A DNA stretch of 64,000 bases from Pseudonocardia parietis (GCF_017876315.1 NZ_JAGINU010000001.1:4402001-4466000), one strand, 5' to 3'; counted from the first letter of the stretch, positions 1 through 11,500 are shown. Notes: generated from the letters alone by a model not told the origin. Translations and numbers: made by a program.

Positions 1-2577
1 CCGCAGGTACCCCTGCTCCGCATCGCCCAGAGCGCCCGTGGCGTTGTCGATCTCGGCGTCGATGTAGGCGCCGAACGCACGGATGGTGGGGGCGACGCTT
101 CCCGCGACCATCCGGAGCACCAGCCTGCGCGCCCGCGAGACGTCGCCGGCATAGAGCGCGGCCAGCGCCCCGATCCCGGGCGGGGTGCCCGGGCGGAACG
201 CCAGCTCGGCCGCGGCGAGATCGTGGGCGACGGCGTCGTCGGCGGCCCCGCGGCTGAGGTCGGCCGCGGCCAGCGCATTCAGGCAGTACCAACGCCCCTG
301 GTCGTCGACGGCCCGGTCGAGACCGGACCGGGCCAACCGGTCGGCGCGGGTGTGGTCGCCACGCATGTACGCGTCCTGGGCGGCCACGCCGAGTACCGCT
401 GCCGCACACGGGTGCCCGGACAGCGCGGGGTCGTCGACCAGCTCGTCGGACCACGTGCGGATCTCGGTGAGCTCGCGCCACACCGAGACCTCGGACAGAC
501 TCACGACGATCGCGACGGCGTCGTCGAGGGCACCCTGCTGCCGGGCCAGGCGCCAGGCGGCTCGCAGGTTGCCCAGCTCGCGGCGCAGTGTCGCGTCGGC
601 CTCCGGCTCGCGCTCGGTCACGGCGGTGGCGTCGATCCGGGCGGCGAGCCGCACCGCCCATTGAACGAGCCCCGCCTCGGCGGCCTCGCGCTCACCGGCG
701 TCGGCCAGCCGGTCGCGCCCGAACGCGCGCAGGGTGTCGAGCATCCGGTAACGCCGGGCGCCGACGGAGACCGTCCCGGGCGGGTCCACGGCGTCCGGAT
801 CGTGCCCCGTCGAGGCCTGCACCATCGAGGCGTCCACCAGCCGCGCGAGGAGCCCGCCCGGGTCGCCGCCCAGCCCGAGATCGAGGGCCGCACCCTCCGC
901 GGTGGCCAGGTCGACCCCGTCGGCGAACACGGCCAGGTGCCGGAACAAGCGCTGCTCGTCGCCGCTGAGCAGCTCGTAGGACCAGGCCACGGTTGCCCGC
1001 AGGGTGCGATGCCGGGCATGCAGCCGGCCGCCCCCGAGCAGGTCCAGCGACCGGTCGAGGCGATCAGCCAGGTCGCGCAGCGAGAACGTGCTCAGCCGTC
1101 CCGCCGCGAGCTCGATGGCCAGCGGGATCCCGTCGAGGCGGCGCACGATCTCGGCCACCCGGACGAGGTCCTGCGGGCCCGGCTCGAAATCCGGACGCAC
1201 CCGCCCGGCGCGCTCCAGGAAGACCGCGACCGAGGCGACCCGCGACAGCTCGTCCGGGGCGCCGTGCCCAGGGGCCGGCAGCGGCAGCGGAGCCAGGCGC
1301 ACGACGGCCTCCAGCGGCAGGCCGAGCGGCTCCCGGCTGGTGGCCAGCACGGTGATCTCCGGGCAGCTCTCGAGCACCGCGCCGATGACGTCCCGCGCGG
1401 CGTCGAGCAGATGCTCGCAGTTGTCCACCACCAGCAGCCGCGGGCCCGCGGACAGCACGGTGACGCAGGCGGCGAGCACCCCGCCCGTCGGGGCCTGCAG
1501 GTCCAGCGCGGAGGCCAGCGCGTACGGGACGGCCCCGGGGTCGGTGACCGGAGCCAGCAGCAGCGTGACGGTGGGTCGGTCGCCTCGGACGATCTCGCGG
1601 GCCAGGTGGGTCTTGCCCACCCCGCCCGGCCCGGCCACCGTGACCAGCCGCTCGCTGCCGAGCAGCCGGGTCAGGACGAGCGCCTCCCGGTCCCGTCCGA
1701 GCAGCCCGCCGTTCCGTCGCGCCGGACCGGCCGACGACGTGGGGGACGACGACGTGGGGGACGTCCGGGCGGGCGGTCCCTCCCCGCTCGTCACACGCTG
1801 CGGGCGCGGGGCTGCGACCGACCCCGCGGCGATGTCCCGTTCGAGGTTTCGGAGATCCGGTGACGGGTCGAGCCCGGCTTCGTCGGCGAGCCGGCGCCGG
1901 TACTGCCGCCCGGTCTGCAGGGCCAGTGGTGCCTGGCCGGTCGCGGCCTGGGCCCGCATGAGCAGCAGGACCGCGGGTTCGCGCAAGGGTTCCCGGGAGG
2001 CGGCCTCCCCGGCCGGCCCGAGCGCCTCCTGCGCGCCACCCACCTCGACCAGGCAGCCGACGAGCAGGTCGGTCGCCTCCCGGCGCAGCTGTTCCGCGGC
2101 GAGCGCCGCTGCGCTCAGCGGGGGCGTGTCGACCAGGTCGGCGAGCGACGGCCCCCGCCACAGGGCGTCCAGCGCGCGCAGCGACGCGACGGCCGCGACC
2201 GGGTCGCTGCGCGCGCTCCCGCGGGCCACCGCCAGCAACGACCGTGCCTGCGCGAGATCCAGGTCCCCGGCGTCGAGCGCCAGGCGGTACCCGTTCGCGC
2301 CCGTCGCCAGCCGGGCCGCCCCGGCCCCGAGCTGCACCCGCAGCCGGGACACGTGGCTGTGCACGGTGGACCGGGCGGTCGCCGGCGGACCGGACGGCCA
2401 CAGCGCGTCGAGCATCTGCTCGACGGTCACCACGCGCCCCTCGGCGAGCGCGAGCAGCGCCAGCAGCGCGCGCCGCTTCGGCCCGCGCACTTCGACCGCC
2501 GCGCCGTCCACCGTCACCCGCAGCGGCCCGAGCACGTCCACCCGGACCGCGGCCGGTGTGTCTCCGGATCCGCCCAT
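1..2577 (-). CDS. AfsR/SARP-family transcriptional activator with NB-ARC ATPase (C-terminus outside window)
   Basis: The reading frame is open from an ATG at 2577 to the window edge (859 codons, no stop), so the C-terminus is missing. Residues about 12-100 form an OmpR-like winged helix (VLGPLRV...RGPKRRALLALLAL), followed by a BTAD helical domain to about 250. A Ser/Thr/Pro linker leads to an NB-ARC-type ATPase with Walker A GPGGVGKT near 315 and the motifs LLVVDNCEHLLDA and LATSREPLGL. TPR-like helices follow. A GAGGTGG ribosome site lies just upstream of the ATG. It faces the FAD oxidoreductase at 2763 across 185 bp and is a clear paralogue of the gene at 8560-11595. Such proteins activate secondary-metabolite or nearby genes; the target here is inferred from position only. 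Confidence 0.9.
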   Translation of the reverse strand, partial: MGGSGDTPAAVRVDVLGPLRVTVDGAAVEVRGPKRRALLALLALAEGRVVTVEQMLDALWPSGPPATARSTVHSHVSRLRVQLGAGAARLATGANGYRLALDAGDLDLAQARSLLAVARGSARSDPVAAVASLRALDALWRGPSLADLVDTPPLSAAALAAEQLRREATDLLVGCLVEVGGAQEALGPAGEAASREPLREPAVLLLMRAQAATGQAPLALQTGRQYRRRLADEAGLDPSPDLRNLERDIAAGSVAAPRPQRVTSGEGPPARTSPTSSSPTSSAGPARRNGGLLGRDREALVLTRLLGSERLVTVAGPGGVGKTHLAREIVRGDRPTVTLLLAPVTDPGAVPYALASALDLQAPTGGVLAACVTVLSAGPRLLVVDNCEHLLDAARDVIGAVLESCPEITVLATSREPLGLPLEAVVRLAPLPLPAPGHGAPDELSRVASVAVFLERAGRVRPDFEPGPQDLVRVAEIVRRLDGIPLAIELAAGRLSTFSLRDLADRLDRSLDLLGGGRLHARHRTLRATVAWSYELLSGDEQRLFRHLAVFADGVDLATAEGAALDLGLGGDPGGLLARLVDASMVQASTGHDPDAVDPPGTVSVGARRYRMLDTLRAFGRDRLADAGEREAAEAGLVQWAVRLAARIDATAVTEREPEADATLRRELGNLRAAWRLARQQGALDDAVAIVVSLSEVSVWRELTEIRTWSDELVDDPALSGHPCAAAVLGVAAQDAYMRGDHTRADRLARSGLDRAVDDQGRWYCLNALAAADLSRGAADDAVAHDLAAAELAFRPGTPPGIGALAALYAGDVSRARRLVLRMVAGSVAPTIRAFGAYIDAEIDNATGALGDAEQGYLR

Positions 2578-2677
2578 CGCCCACCTCGGCCGTCTCGCAG
2601 CTCCCCGCACGAGCATGCTCCGGCGCAGCCGGCGCGCAAGGTCCGCGCGACCGCCCGCCGGACGCGTGCCAGGCCTT

Positions 2678-2699
2678 TTCAAGCGAGGTGCAAGACCGG
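2678..2699 (+). promoter_or_regulatory. candidate SARP operator, two 11-bp direct repeats
   Basis: TTCAAGCGAGG is followed directly by TGCAAGACCGG (7 of 11 positions identical), in the gap between the divergent AfsR-type gene and the FAD oxidoreductase. SARP proteins bind 11-bp direct repeats near the -35 region, so position and geometry fit. A similar TGCAAGGACCGG sits at 11667-11678, in the divergent gap of the paralogous regulator. No binding evidence exists. Confidence 0.35.
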
Positions 2700-2762
2700 G
2701 GCCGGAGCCTCGTCACCGGACCGGCACGGGCCGGAGATGAGACCAGCGAGGGGACCGACGCT

Positions 2763-4166
2763 ATGACCACGACGCAGACCACGGCCGCGGACATCCGCGA
2801 ACGGACGTGGGTGCAGGCCCTGCGGGCGACGATGACCGGCGACGTGATCGACCGGTCGGACGCCCGCTACGACGAGGCCCGCCGGGTGTGGAACGGGATG
2901 ATCGACCGCTACCCGGGCGCGGTCGCGCGCTGCGCGGACACCGCCGACGTCGTCGCCGCGGTCGAGGTGGCCCGGGCACACCGGCCGGCCGTGAGCATCC
3001 GCGGGGGCGGCCACCAGGTCGCCGGCAGCGCGGTGTGCGACGACGGCCTGGTCCTCGACCTCTCGACCATGACGGGGATCCACGTCGATGCGCACACCCG
3101 CACGGCGCGGGTCGGAGCCGGGGCGCGGTGGGCCGAGCTGAACCGCGCGACGCAGCGGTACGGCCTGGTCACCCCGGGCGGTGAGGTCTCCGAGACCGGC
3201 GTCGCCGGCCTGACCCTCGGCGGCGGCCTGGGTGCGCTGCAGCGCGCGTTCGGCCTGAGCTGCGACAGCCTGCGCTCGGTGGAGATCGTCACTGCGGACG
3301 GGACGGTGCGCAGGGCGAGCACCCAGCACCACCCGGACCTGTTCTGGGCGGTCCGCGGCGGGGGCCGTGGCCTGGGTGTGGTCACCGAGTTCGAGTTCGA
3401 CCTGTACCCGCTGGGCCCGCAGGTCGCGAACGCGCTGGTGCTCTACCCCTACGAGGAGGCGCGTTCGGTGCTGGCCGCCTGGCGGACGCTGGTCGACCGG
3501 CTGCCGGACACCGTCTCCCCCGAGTTCGCCCTGTGGAGCGTCCCGCCGGACCCGGAGATCCCGGCCGAGATGCACGGCACGCCGGTGGTGCTGGTCGCGG
3601 GCCTGTACGCCGGCGACGCGCAGGAGGGCCTCGACGTGCTGGCTCCGATGGCCCGGCTCGGAACCCCGCTGCTGGACGCCACCGGCATCGTCGACTACAC
3701 GGCCAGCCAGAGTGGGCTGGACGCGCTGTTCCCCGCCGGCGGCCGGTACTACTTCACGTCGCACTTCCTGGACGACGTCGACGATGCGGTGGCGGCCGCG
3801 CTGGTCGCGGCCGACGCGGACCGCCCGAACCCGGAGTCGCTGATCATCATCCGCACGCTGGGCGGTGCGGTGGCCCGGGTCGGGGCCGGGGACAGCGCGT
3901 TCGCCCACCGCCGGGCCCGCTTCAACGTGAGCTTCGACGCGGGCTGGTCGGACCCCGCACTGGACGGCACGGCGATCGGTTGGGCCCGGTCCGGCTGGGC
4001 GGCGCTGCGCCCGTTCGCCACGGGCGGGGTGTACGTCAACTTCGCCGGTCTCGGCGAGGACATCGACCGGGCCGCCACCTACGGCCGGCACGCGGCGCGC
4101 CTCACGGAGATCCAGCGGATCTACGACCCGGACCGCATCCTGGTCGAGGCTGCCGGGTGTCCCTGA
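2763..4166 (+). CDS. FAD-binding oxidoreductase, berberine-bridge/PCMH type
   Basis: A flavin oxidase or dehydrogenase of 467 residues with an FAD_binding_4 (PCMH) domain at about 50-220 (PAVSIRGGGHQVAG, TLGGGLG, WAVRGGGRGLGVVTEFEF) and a substrate domain after it. His84 in GGGHQ is the expected attachment point for 8-alpha-histidyl FAD. The cysteine used by bicovalent members after the second glycine motif is absent, so monocovalent FAD is inferred. The family's usual C-terminal YDPxNxFxxNQNI is replaced by YDPDRILVEAAGCP, so the tail is short and divergent. The ATG at 2763 follows GAGGGGA. It is divergent from the AfsR-type gene, which may control it. Substrate unknown. Confidence 0.88.
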   Translation: MTTTQTTAADIRERTWVQALRATMTGDVIDRSDARYDEARRVWNGMIDRYPGAVARCADTADVVAAVEVARAHRPAVSIRGGGHQVAGSAVCDDGLVLDLSTMTGIHVDAHTRTARVGAGARWAELNRATQRYGLVTPGGEVSETGVAGLTLGGGLGALQRAFGLSCDSLRSVEIVTADGTVRRASTQHHPDLFWAVRGGGRGLGVVTEFEFDLYPLGPQVANALVLYPYEEARSVLAAWRTLVDRLPDTVSPEFALWSVPPDPEIPAEMHGTPVVLVAGLYAGDAQEGLDVLAPMARLGTPLLDATGIVDYTASQSGLDALFPAGGRYYFTSHFLDDVDDAVAAALVAADADRPNPESLIIIRTLGGAVARVGAGDSAFAHRRARFNVSFDAGWSDPALDGTAIGWARSGWAALRPFATGGVYVNFAGLGEDIDRAATYGRHAARLTEIQRIYDPDRILVEAAGCP

Positions 4167-4288
4167 GGGGCCCCCGGCCGCCCGGACGCGGGTTCGGGGC
4201 AGCGGGTGCCCGGTCGTCGAGCAACGGCATCCCGTCGCCCCACCCGACGCCCTCGACGGGCCGCCCCGGAGGGTCGACACTCGATCGG

Positions 4289-7116
4289 GTGAGTGACGCG
4301 TGGGGCGGGGCGGCGGGGCCGTTGCTCGAGCGCGAGGACGAGATCACCTCCCTGGACGCGGCGGTCCGCCGGGTCGCCGGCGGCGAGGGGGTCGTCGTGC
4401 TCCTGGAGGGCCCGGCCGGCATCGGCAAGACCGGGCTGCTGGTGGAGGTGCGCCGCCGTGCCGCGGCGGCCGGCCTGCGCGTCCTCGCGGCCCGGGGCGG
4501 CGCGCTCGAGCAGGCGTTCCCGTTCGGAGTGGTCCGGCAGCTGTTCGAGCCGGCCCTGCGCGACGCGGGCGGTGGGCGTGCCCTCACCGGCGCGGCGGCC
4601 GCGGCCCGCGACGTCTTCGCCACCGTCGTCGAACTCGGCGGCGACACGGTGGCGCCCGAGCCGTCGTTCGCGTCGCTGCACGGCCTGTACTGGCTGACCG
4701 TCGACCTCGCCGCGGACGGTCCGCTCGCGATCGTCGTGGACGACCTGCACTGGTGCGACGGCGCGTCGCTGCGGTTCCTCGCCTACCTCGCGCGCCGCCT
4801 CGACGGGCTGCCCGTGCTCCTCGCCGCCACTCTGCGGCCGGCGGACCGCACGGTGGACGCCGCCGTGCTCGGCGAGCTCACCGGCGACGCCGGCACCGTC
4901 TCGGTACGGCCGCGGCCGCTCAGTGAGCGCGCGGCGGCCGAGCTCCTCGCCGGCCGTCTCGGCGGCGGTGCAGACGGGGCCGCCGACCCGGCTTTCACGA
5001 CCGCCTGTCACACCGCCACCGGCGGAAACCCGCTGTTGCTGCAGAGCTCGCCCGGGCCCTCGCCGCCGAGGGCGCCCGCCCGGACGCCGCCCACCTCGGG
5101 CTCGTCGCGAACGTGGGTCCCCGCTCCGCCGCGCGCTCGGTGCTGGTCCGCCTCGCGCGGCTGCCCATCGAGGCGGTGCGGATGGCGCGCGCCGCGGCGG
5201 TGCTGGGCGACGGCGCCGCGCTCGACCTCGTGGCCGACCTCGCCGGCATCGACGACGAGCAGCGCGCCGCCGCCGCGGACGCGCTCGTGCGGGCCGAGAT
5301 CCTGCGCGACGAGCCGCTGGTCGGGTTCGTCCATCCGCTCGTGCGCGACGCCGTCCACCACGACGTCAGCCCGGTCGAGCGGGCGCAGGCCCACCGGCGG
5401 GCCGCCCGCCTGCTGGCCGACCGCTCGGCACCGCCCGAGCGGATCGCCGCCCACCTGCTCGCCGTGCCCCCGCGCGGGGAGCCGTGGGTCGTCGAGACCG
5501 CGCTCGCGGCCGCCGGGGTGGCCGCCCGCACGGGTGCCGCCGACGCGGCGGTCGAGCACCTGCGGCGCGCGCTCGCCGAGCCGCCGCCCGCGGCACTGCG
5601 CACCGAGGTGCTGCTGCAGCTCGGCCGCGCCGAGCTGCTCACCCGCGGGCCCGACGCCGTGCAGCACCTCCTCGAGGCGTCCGCGGCGCTCGCCGATCCC
5701 GGCGCCCGGGCAGGCGTCGCCCAGCTGCTCGGGCGGGGGTTGCTCTTCACCGGTGACCCCGCCGCGGCCGCCGACCTCGCGCGCCGCGCCGCGGCCGAGC
5801 TGCCGCCCGGACACGAGGACCTGCGGGCCCGGCTGTCGGCGTTCGAGTTGATGGCCGTGTTCTTCGGCGGTGGCGACCCGGACACGCTGCGCCGTCTCGA
5901 ACCGCACCGGGTCCTGCCCGTCCCCGACGGCCTCGGCGCGAAGATGCTCGCCGCGGTCGCCGCGCAGGAGTGGGCGTACGCGGGAGGGTCGAGCGAGGTC
6001 TGCGCGGAGCTGGCCCGCCAGGCGCTCGACGGCGGCGCGCTGCTCGCCGCGGACTTCGAGCTGCTCGGGATGACCGCCCTGGTCACGCTGGTTCTCGCGG
6101 ACAGCGAAGCGGCGCCGGCCGCCATGGACGCGGCGCAGGCCGACGCACACCGTTGCGGGTCGCTGTTCACCAAGGCCGCGGTGAGTCTCTGGCGCGGGTT
6201 CGCGCTGCTGCGTTTCGGCGAGCTGGCCGACGCGGAGCGGTCGATCCGGACCGGACTCGACGAGTTCGTCCAGTGGGGCTTCGGCGACGTGGGCGCGCAG
6301 GTGCACGGCGCGGCGTTCCTGTCCGCGGTGCTGCGCGAGCGGGGCGACCTCCCGGGTGCGCGCCGGGCGCTGGAGCTGGCGCACGATCCCGGCGACGCCT
6401 CGGAGGCCGCCCGCTACTGGTCTCACCACCGGTTGGAGCTGCTCGTCGCCGAGGGCCGGCTCGCGCAGGCGCTGCCGGTGGCCGACGATGCGGCGCGCAG
6501 GTTCGGCTTCCTGCGCCATCCCGTCGACACGCCGTGGCGCTCGCCCCGGGCCGTGGCGCTGCACGGTCTCGGCCGCCACGACGAGGCGCTGGCCCTGCTC
6601 GCCGACGAGCTGGACCTCGCCCGGGCCTGGGGCGCGCCCGGCACCGTGGCCCGCACGCTGCGGATCCTCGGGACGCTGCGCCGCGACCCGGACCAGCTGC
6701 GCACGGCCGCCGAGATCACCGCGGGCACGCCCGCCCGGCTCGAGCACGTGAAGGCGCTGGCCGCGCTCGGTGCGGCGCTGCGGCACAGCGGGCGGGTGCG
6801 CGAGGCCCGCGAGCCGTTGCGCCGGGCGGTCGAGCTGGCCGAGGCGTGCTCGGCACCCGGCCTGGTCGACCACGCACGTACCGAGCTGTACGCGGCCGGT
6901 GGACGGGCGCGGGCGACGGCCTCGACCGGCCCCGCATCGCTCACGGCGAGCGAGCGCCGGGTGGTCGGGCTCGCCGTGCACGGCGCGACGAACCGCGACA
7001 TCGCCCAAGCGCTCTTCGTCACCCCCAAGACCGTCGAGCTGCACCTGAGCAACGCCTACCGCAAGCTCGCCATCTCGTCGCGGCGGGAGCTGGCCGGCGC
7101 GCTCGCCACCGCCTGA
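4289..7116 (+). pseudogene. large LuxR-type (LAL) ATPase regulator split by a -1 base frameshift
   Basis: The N-terminal half (GTG at 4289, GGAGGG about 15 bp upstream) carries Walker A GPAGIGKT at residues 41-48 and Walker B LAIVVDDLHWCD. It reads correctly to GGNPLLLQ near 5044, then goes out of frame. The next reading frame continues with ELARALAAEG..., runs through TPR-like helices and ends in a LuxR helix-turn-helix (LTASERRVVGLAVHGATNRDIAQALFVTPKTVELHL). Restoring one G after CAG at 5042-5044 joins the halves into about 942 residues, normal for the LAL family. All other motifs are intact, so this is either a very recent inactivation or a sequencing error. It lies downstream of the FAD oxidoreductase, same strand. 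Confidence 0.85.
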
Positions 7117-7182
7117 AGTCCCGGGTCGGGTCTGGGGTGTTCCCGGGTCCTCCCGGAGGTCCGGGCGCCCACGCTGACCGGC

Positions 7183-7374
7183 GTGGACAGCAGGGCGATC
7201 CATCTCGAGATCCGGCTCGACGGTGAGTCCCCGGTGGGGCGCGCGTACGACGAGCGCGGCGGCACCCGGGAGTTCGCCGGCTGGATGGGTCTCGTCGCCG
7301 TGATCGACGACCTGCTGGGGGCCTCGCCGCCCGGATCCACTCCCTCCCCGCCCGACGGAAGGACCGGCCCATGA
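7183..7374 (+). CDS. small conserved-looking hypothetical protein
   Basis: 63 residues from a GTG start (VDSRAIHLEIRLDGESPVG...). The sequence is balanced, with an EFAGWMGLVAVIDDLLG segment that looks like a short amphipathic helix, and a Pro/Gly-rich tail. Its stop overlaps the ATG of the serine hydrolase (ATGA at 7371-7374), which indicates translational coupling and supports it as real. No family is recognised. Confidence 0.55.
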   Translation: MDSRAIHLEIRLDGESPVGRAYDERGGTREFAGWMGLVAVIDDLLGASPPGSTPSPPDGRTGP

Positions 7375-8588
7375 GTACGCCTCCTCGTTCCCGTCGCCCG
7401 CAGCGCGCACTGTCCGCGCTGGCCGCGGCGGGCGTCCTGCTGGCGACGGCGGCCTGCGGGGGTCAGGCCTCCGCCACGGTCGGCGAGGTGCCCGCCTACG
7501 GCGCGGCCCTGCAGCCGGAGCTGGAACAGCAGGTCAGCGAGATGCTGGTGACCGGCGCCGCCGTCGACGTTCGCTCGCCCGAACTCGGCGACTGGACGAC
7601 CACGATCGGCACCCGCGCCTACCGCGGCACCGACCCGGTGCAGATCGCCGACCACGTCCGCATCGGCAGCGTCACCAAGACCTGGACCGGCACCGTCGTC
7701 CTGCAGCTCGTCGACGAGGGCCGGATCCGGCTCGACGACCCCGTCGCCACGTACCGGCCCGACGTACCGAACGGCCGGAACATCACGATCCGGCAGATGC
7801 TCTCGATGCGCAGCGGCCTGGGCAACTACACGACCTCGCCGGATCTGAGCCAGCGGATGGACGCCGACCCGGGGGCGGTCTTCGACCCCGAGGAACTGAT
7901 CAGGATCGGCCTGGCCCAGCCGGTGGAGTTCCCGCCCGGCCAGGGCTTCTTCTACTCCAACACCAACACCGTGCTGCTCGGCCGGATCGTCGAACAGATC
8001 ACCGGCAGCTCGCTGGAGACCGAGATCGAGCGACGCGTCCTCACCCCGCTGGGCATGACGGGCTCGTCGTTCCCCACGACGTCCGGCGCCCTGCCGGAGC
8101 CGCATCCCCAGGGCTACACCTACGGCACCAACGTCGAGACGATCGACACCAACGTGCTGTCGCCGGAGAAGCAGGCCGCGGCCCGCGCCGGCACGCTCGC
8201 ACCGATCGACGTGACCCTGGCCAACCCGTCCTGGGCCTGGAGCGCGGGCGCCGGTATCTCGACGGCCGACGACCTCACCGCCTACGTCCGGGCGCTGGCC
8301 GGCGAGGGACTGCTCAGCCCGGCGATGCAGCAGACCCGGCTCGACAGCGTCCAGCCGACCGATCCCGCCGACCCGGCGTCCGCGGCCTACGGCCTCGCGC
8401 TCGCGCGGTTCGGGCCCTACTACGGGCACACCGGCGAGCTGCCCGGGTTCAACACCTTCGTCGGCTACGACCCGCAGTCCGGGACCTCGATCGTGGTGTG
8501 GGCGTCGCTCGCGCCGTCGCCCGACGGCCGTCCGCCGGCGGTCGAGATGGCCAAGACCATCATCGCCGAGCTGGCCGGGGCGGGCTGA
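7371..8588 (+). CDS. serine hydrolase of the beta-lactamase/D-Ala-D-Ala carboxypeptidase family, lipoprotein
   Basis: 405 residues. The N-terminus has arginines, a hydrophobic stretch and a lipobox ending at Cys29 (LLATAAC-G), so export and lipid anchoring are expected. The class C-like active site is complete: Ser100-Val-Thr-Lys103, Tyr195-Ser-Asn, and His353-Thr-Gly replacing KTG. The HTG variant is common in Streptomyces R61-type carboxypeptidases and esterases. The start overlaps the small gene before it. The last 29 bp overlap the convergent AfsR-type gene. The natural substrate (peptidoglycan, D-peptide or ester) cannot be told from sequence. Confidence 0.9.
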   Translation: MSTPPRSRRPQRALSALAAAGVLLATAACGGQASATVGEVPAYGAALQPELEQQVSEMLVTGAAVDVRSPELGDWTTTIGTRAYRGTDPVQIADHVRIGSVTKTWTGTVVLQLVDEGRIRLDDPVATYRPDVPNGRNITIRQMLSMRSGLGNYTTSPDLSQRMDADPGAVFDPEELIRIGLAQPVEFPPGQGFFYSNTNTVLLGRIVEQITGSSLETEIERRVLTPLGMTGSSFPTTSGALPEPHPQGYTYGTNVETIDTNVLSPEKQAAARAGTLAPIDVTLANPSWAWSAGAGISTADDLTAYVRALAGEGLLSPAMQQTRLDSVQPTDPADPASAAYGLALARFGPYYGHTGELPGFNTFVGYDPQSGTSIVVWASLAPSPDGRPPAVEMAKTIIAELAGAG

Positions 8589-11500
8589 CCGTCCCCGCCT
8601 CCGGGGAACGGTCGGGAACACCGCCGGGAACACCGCCGGAAACGCCGCCGGAAACGCTGCCGGGCACCGGTCGGAGCCGGGTCAGGTTCCGCTCGATCGC
8701 GCCCCGCGCCGCCTCGAGCGCGCGGGCCCGGCCCGGCGCCGGTGCAGCCGGATCCGAACGCGCCGGCCCGGTGTCGACGGCCGGGGCGACGGCGGGAGCG
8801 TCCGGGGCGGCTGCGGGAGCGTCCGAGCCGACGATAGGAGCGGCCGGGGCGACGGCGGGAGCGTCCGGGGCCGCGTCGGCCGCGGCCTCCAGCAGGTCGG
8901 CCGGCTCGTCGTCGCCGAGCCGGCGCAGCAGCGTGGCGAGATTGCGCAGGGTCGTCCACTGGTGGGTCCAGTTCCCGGTGCCCGCGAAGTAGTCGATCAC
9001 CTCGCGGTAGCCGGCCAGCGCCTCGCCGGTCCGGCCGGCGACGGCGCGCATCGAGTTCAGACCCACGGCGGCGACGCCGACGACGAAGGTCGCCCCCGCG
9101 GAGCGGCCGAGCGTGACGGCCCGCACGTACCACTGCTCGGCCGGTTCGCCGCGGCCCGCCGCGTTCTCGATCTCCGCGGCGTAGTAGGCCGCCCAGGCCC
9201 GTGCCGAGGGTGACCGCGCGGCGGCGAGCCAGGCGTCGTTGAGCTCCCGGGCCTTGCCGGGATCGCCGGCATAGGCGGTGGCCAGTGCCGCCAGGCCGAG
9301 GAAACCGTGGCGTGAGTCGCCGCCCGCGGCACCGATGAGGCAGTGCTCGACGACGTCGCCGAAGGCACCGCGGGCGAGCAGGGCCACCGCCAGCGCGTGC
9401 CGGCAGTACGACGACCCCCCGCTGCCGTCGTCGCGCTGCAACCCGGCACGGGCGAGGCGCTCGGCTCCGGCGGGATCGCCGCCGGCGTAGGCGGCGTACG
9501 CGGCCGTGCCGAGGACGGCCGTGGCGCGCGGGTGACCGGCCAGCCCCGGATCACCGGCGATCTCCCCGGCCCAGCCCCAGAGCTCGACCAGGTCCCGGTT
9601 GAACACGGCGTCGAACAGTGCCGCCACGATCGCCACCGCCTCGTCGAGGAGCTCCCGCTCCCGGACCAGGCGCCAGGCGGCCCGCAGGTTCGCGAGCTCG
9701 CGCCGGAGCGCGACGTCGGCGTCCGGCTCGCGGTCGGTGACCACGGCGGCGTCGATCCAGGCCGTCAGCTCGACGGCCCATCGCACGAGCCGGCGCTGCG
9801 CCGCGTCCTGCTCGCCCTGCGCGGCGAGCCGGTCGAGACCGAACGCGCGCAGTGTCTCCAGCATGCGGTAGCGGGTGTCACCGCCGAACGTCGCGTCGAT
9901 CATGGAGGTGTCGACCAGGCGGGCCAGCAGGCTTCCCGGGTCGGAGTCCGGACCCAGCTCGGCGGCCAGCCGCTCGGCCGTGGCGAGATCGACGCCGTCG
10001 ACGAAGACCGCCATGTGCCGGAACAGGCGCTGCTCGTCGGCGGTGAGCAGCCGGTAGGACCAGTCGAGGGTCGCGCGCAGGGTGCGGTGCCGGACGTCGG
10101 TGCCGGGGCGGCCGCCGAGCAGGTCGAGCGAACGGTCGAGCCGCTCGTGCAGGTCGGCGAGGGAGAACGTGGACAGTCGCCCGGCGGCGAGCTCGAGGGC
10201 CAGCGGCATCCCGTCCAGGCGTCGCACGATGTCGGCCACCAGCCCCAGCTCGGCCGGCGTGACCGGAACGCCGGGGCGCACCCGCGCCGCGCGGTCGAGG
10301 AACACCGCCACGGACGGCACCTGCGTGACCGCGCCGGGCTCCGGCCCGTCGCGATGCCGGTCCGGCAGCGCGAGTGGCGCCAGCCGCGAGGTGTACTCGG
10401 CGGCCAGACCGAGCGGTTCCAGGCTGGTCGCCAGCACCGTGAGGTCGGGGCACGCGACCAGCAACGCATCGACGACGTCACGGACCGCGTCGAGCAGGTG
10501 CTCGCAGTTGTCGATCACCAACAGGGCCGGCCGGTCGCCGAGCACGGCCAGGCACGCGGCCAGCACGTCGCCCTGCACGACGCTCAGCCGGACCGCGTCG
10601 GCCAGCGCGTGCGGGACGGCGTCCGGGGCGGTGACGGAGGCGAGCAGCAGCACCGGGGCGGGCGGCGTCGACCGGCGGGCGAGCTCCAGCGCGACCCGCG
10701 TCTTGCCCACCCCGCCCGGGCCGACGAGTGTGACCAGCCGTTCCGCGGCGAGCAGCCGGTGCACGGCCGCGACCTCCGCGTCACGGCCGAGCAGACGCGT
10801 CGCCGGTGCTGTGCGCACCTCTCGCCGGGTGGCCTGCGGCGGGCCGGCCGCACCGCCTGCGATGTCGCGTTCGAGGTCACCGAGCGCGGGCGACGGGTCC
10901 AGCCCGGCCTCGTCGGCCAGCCGGGCACGGTACTCGCGCCCGGTGCGCAGAGCCTGCGCGGCGGACCCGGTCGCGGCCAGCGCGCGCATCAGCAGCAGCA
11001 CCGCGGGCTCGCGCAGCGGGTCGTCGGCGAGCCCGGCGACGGCGAGCCCCACGACCTCCTCGGCCTTCCCGGCATCGACCGCGGCGCCGACCAGCGCGTC
11101 GCTCACCTCGCGGTGCAGTCGCGTGCAGTCCTGCACGGCGAGGGCGACGGGTTCGACGTCGGTGAGATCGGCCAGGATCGGGCCGCGCCACAGCGCGCGG
11201 GCCTGCTGCAGCCGGGCGAACGCGGTGGCCGGATCCGCCGTGGCGGTGCCGCGCGCCGAGGACAGCAGCTCCCGCGCCCGGGCCAGGTCCAGCTCGTCGG
11301 TGCCGAGTTGCAGGCGGTAGCCGTCCTGCCGGGTCTGCAGCCGGGCCGCGCCGGTCCCGAGGTGCCCGCGCAGCCGGGACACGTGGGTGTGCAGGGCGGC
11401 TCGTCCCGACTCCGCCGTCTCGGACGGCCAGAGCGCGCCGATCAGGTGCTCGACGGTCACGGTCCGGCCCTCGCCGAGGGCCAGCAACGCGAGCACCGCG

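Noticed and set aside
223..1863. 546-codon plus-strand frame over the first AfsR-type gene
   Set aside because: Arg/Gly/Pro-rich composition without domain motifs; the minus strand shows winged helix, BTAD and Walker A.
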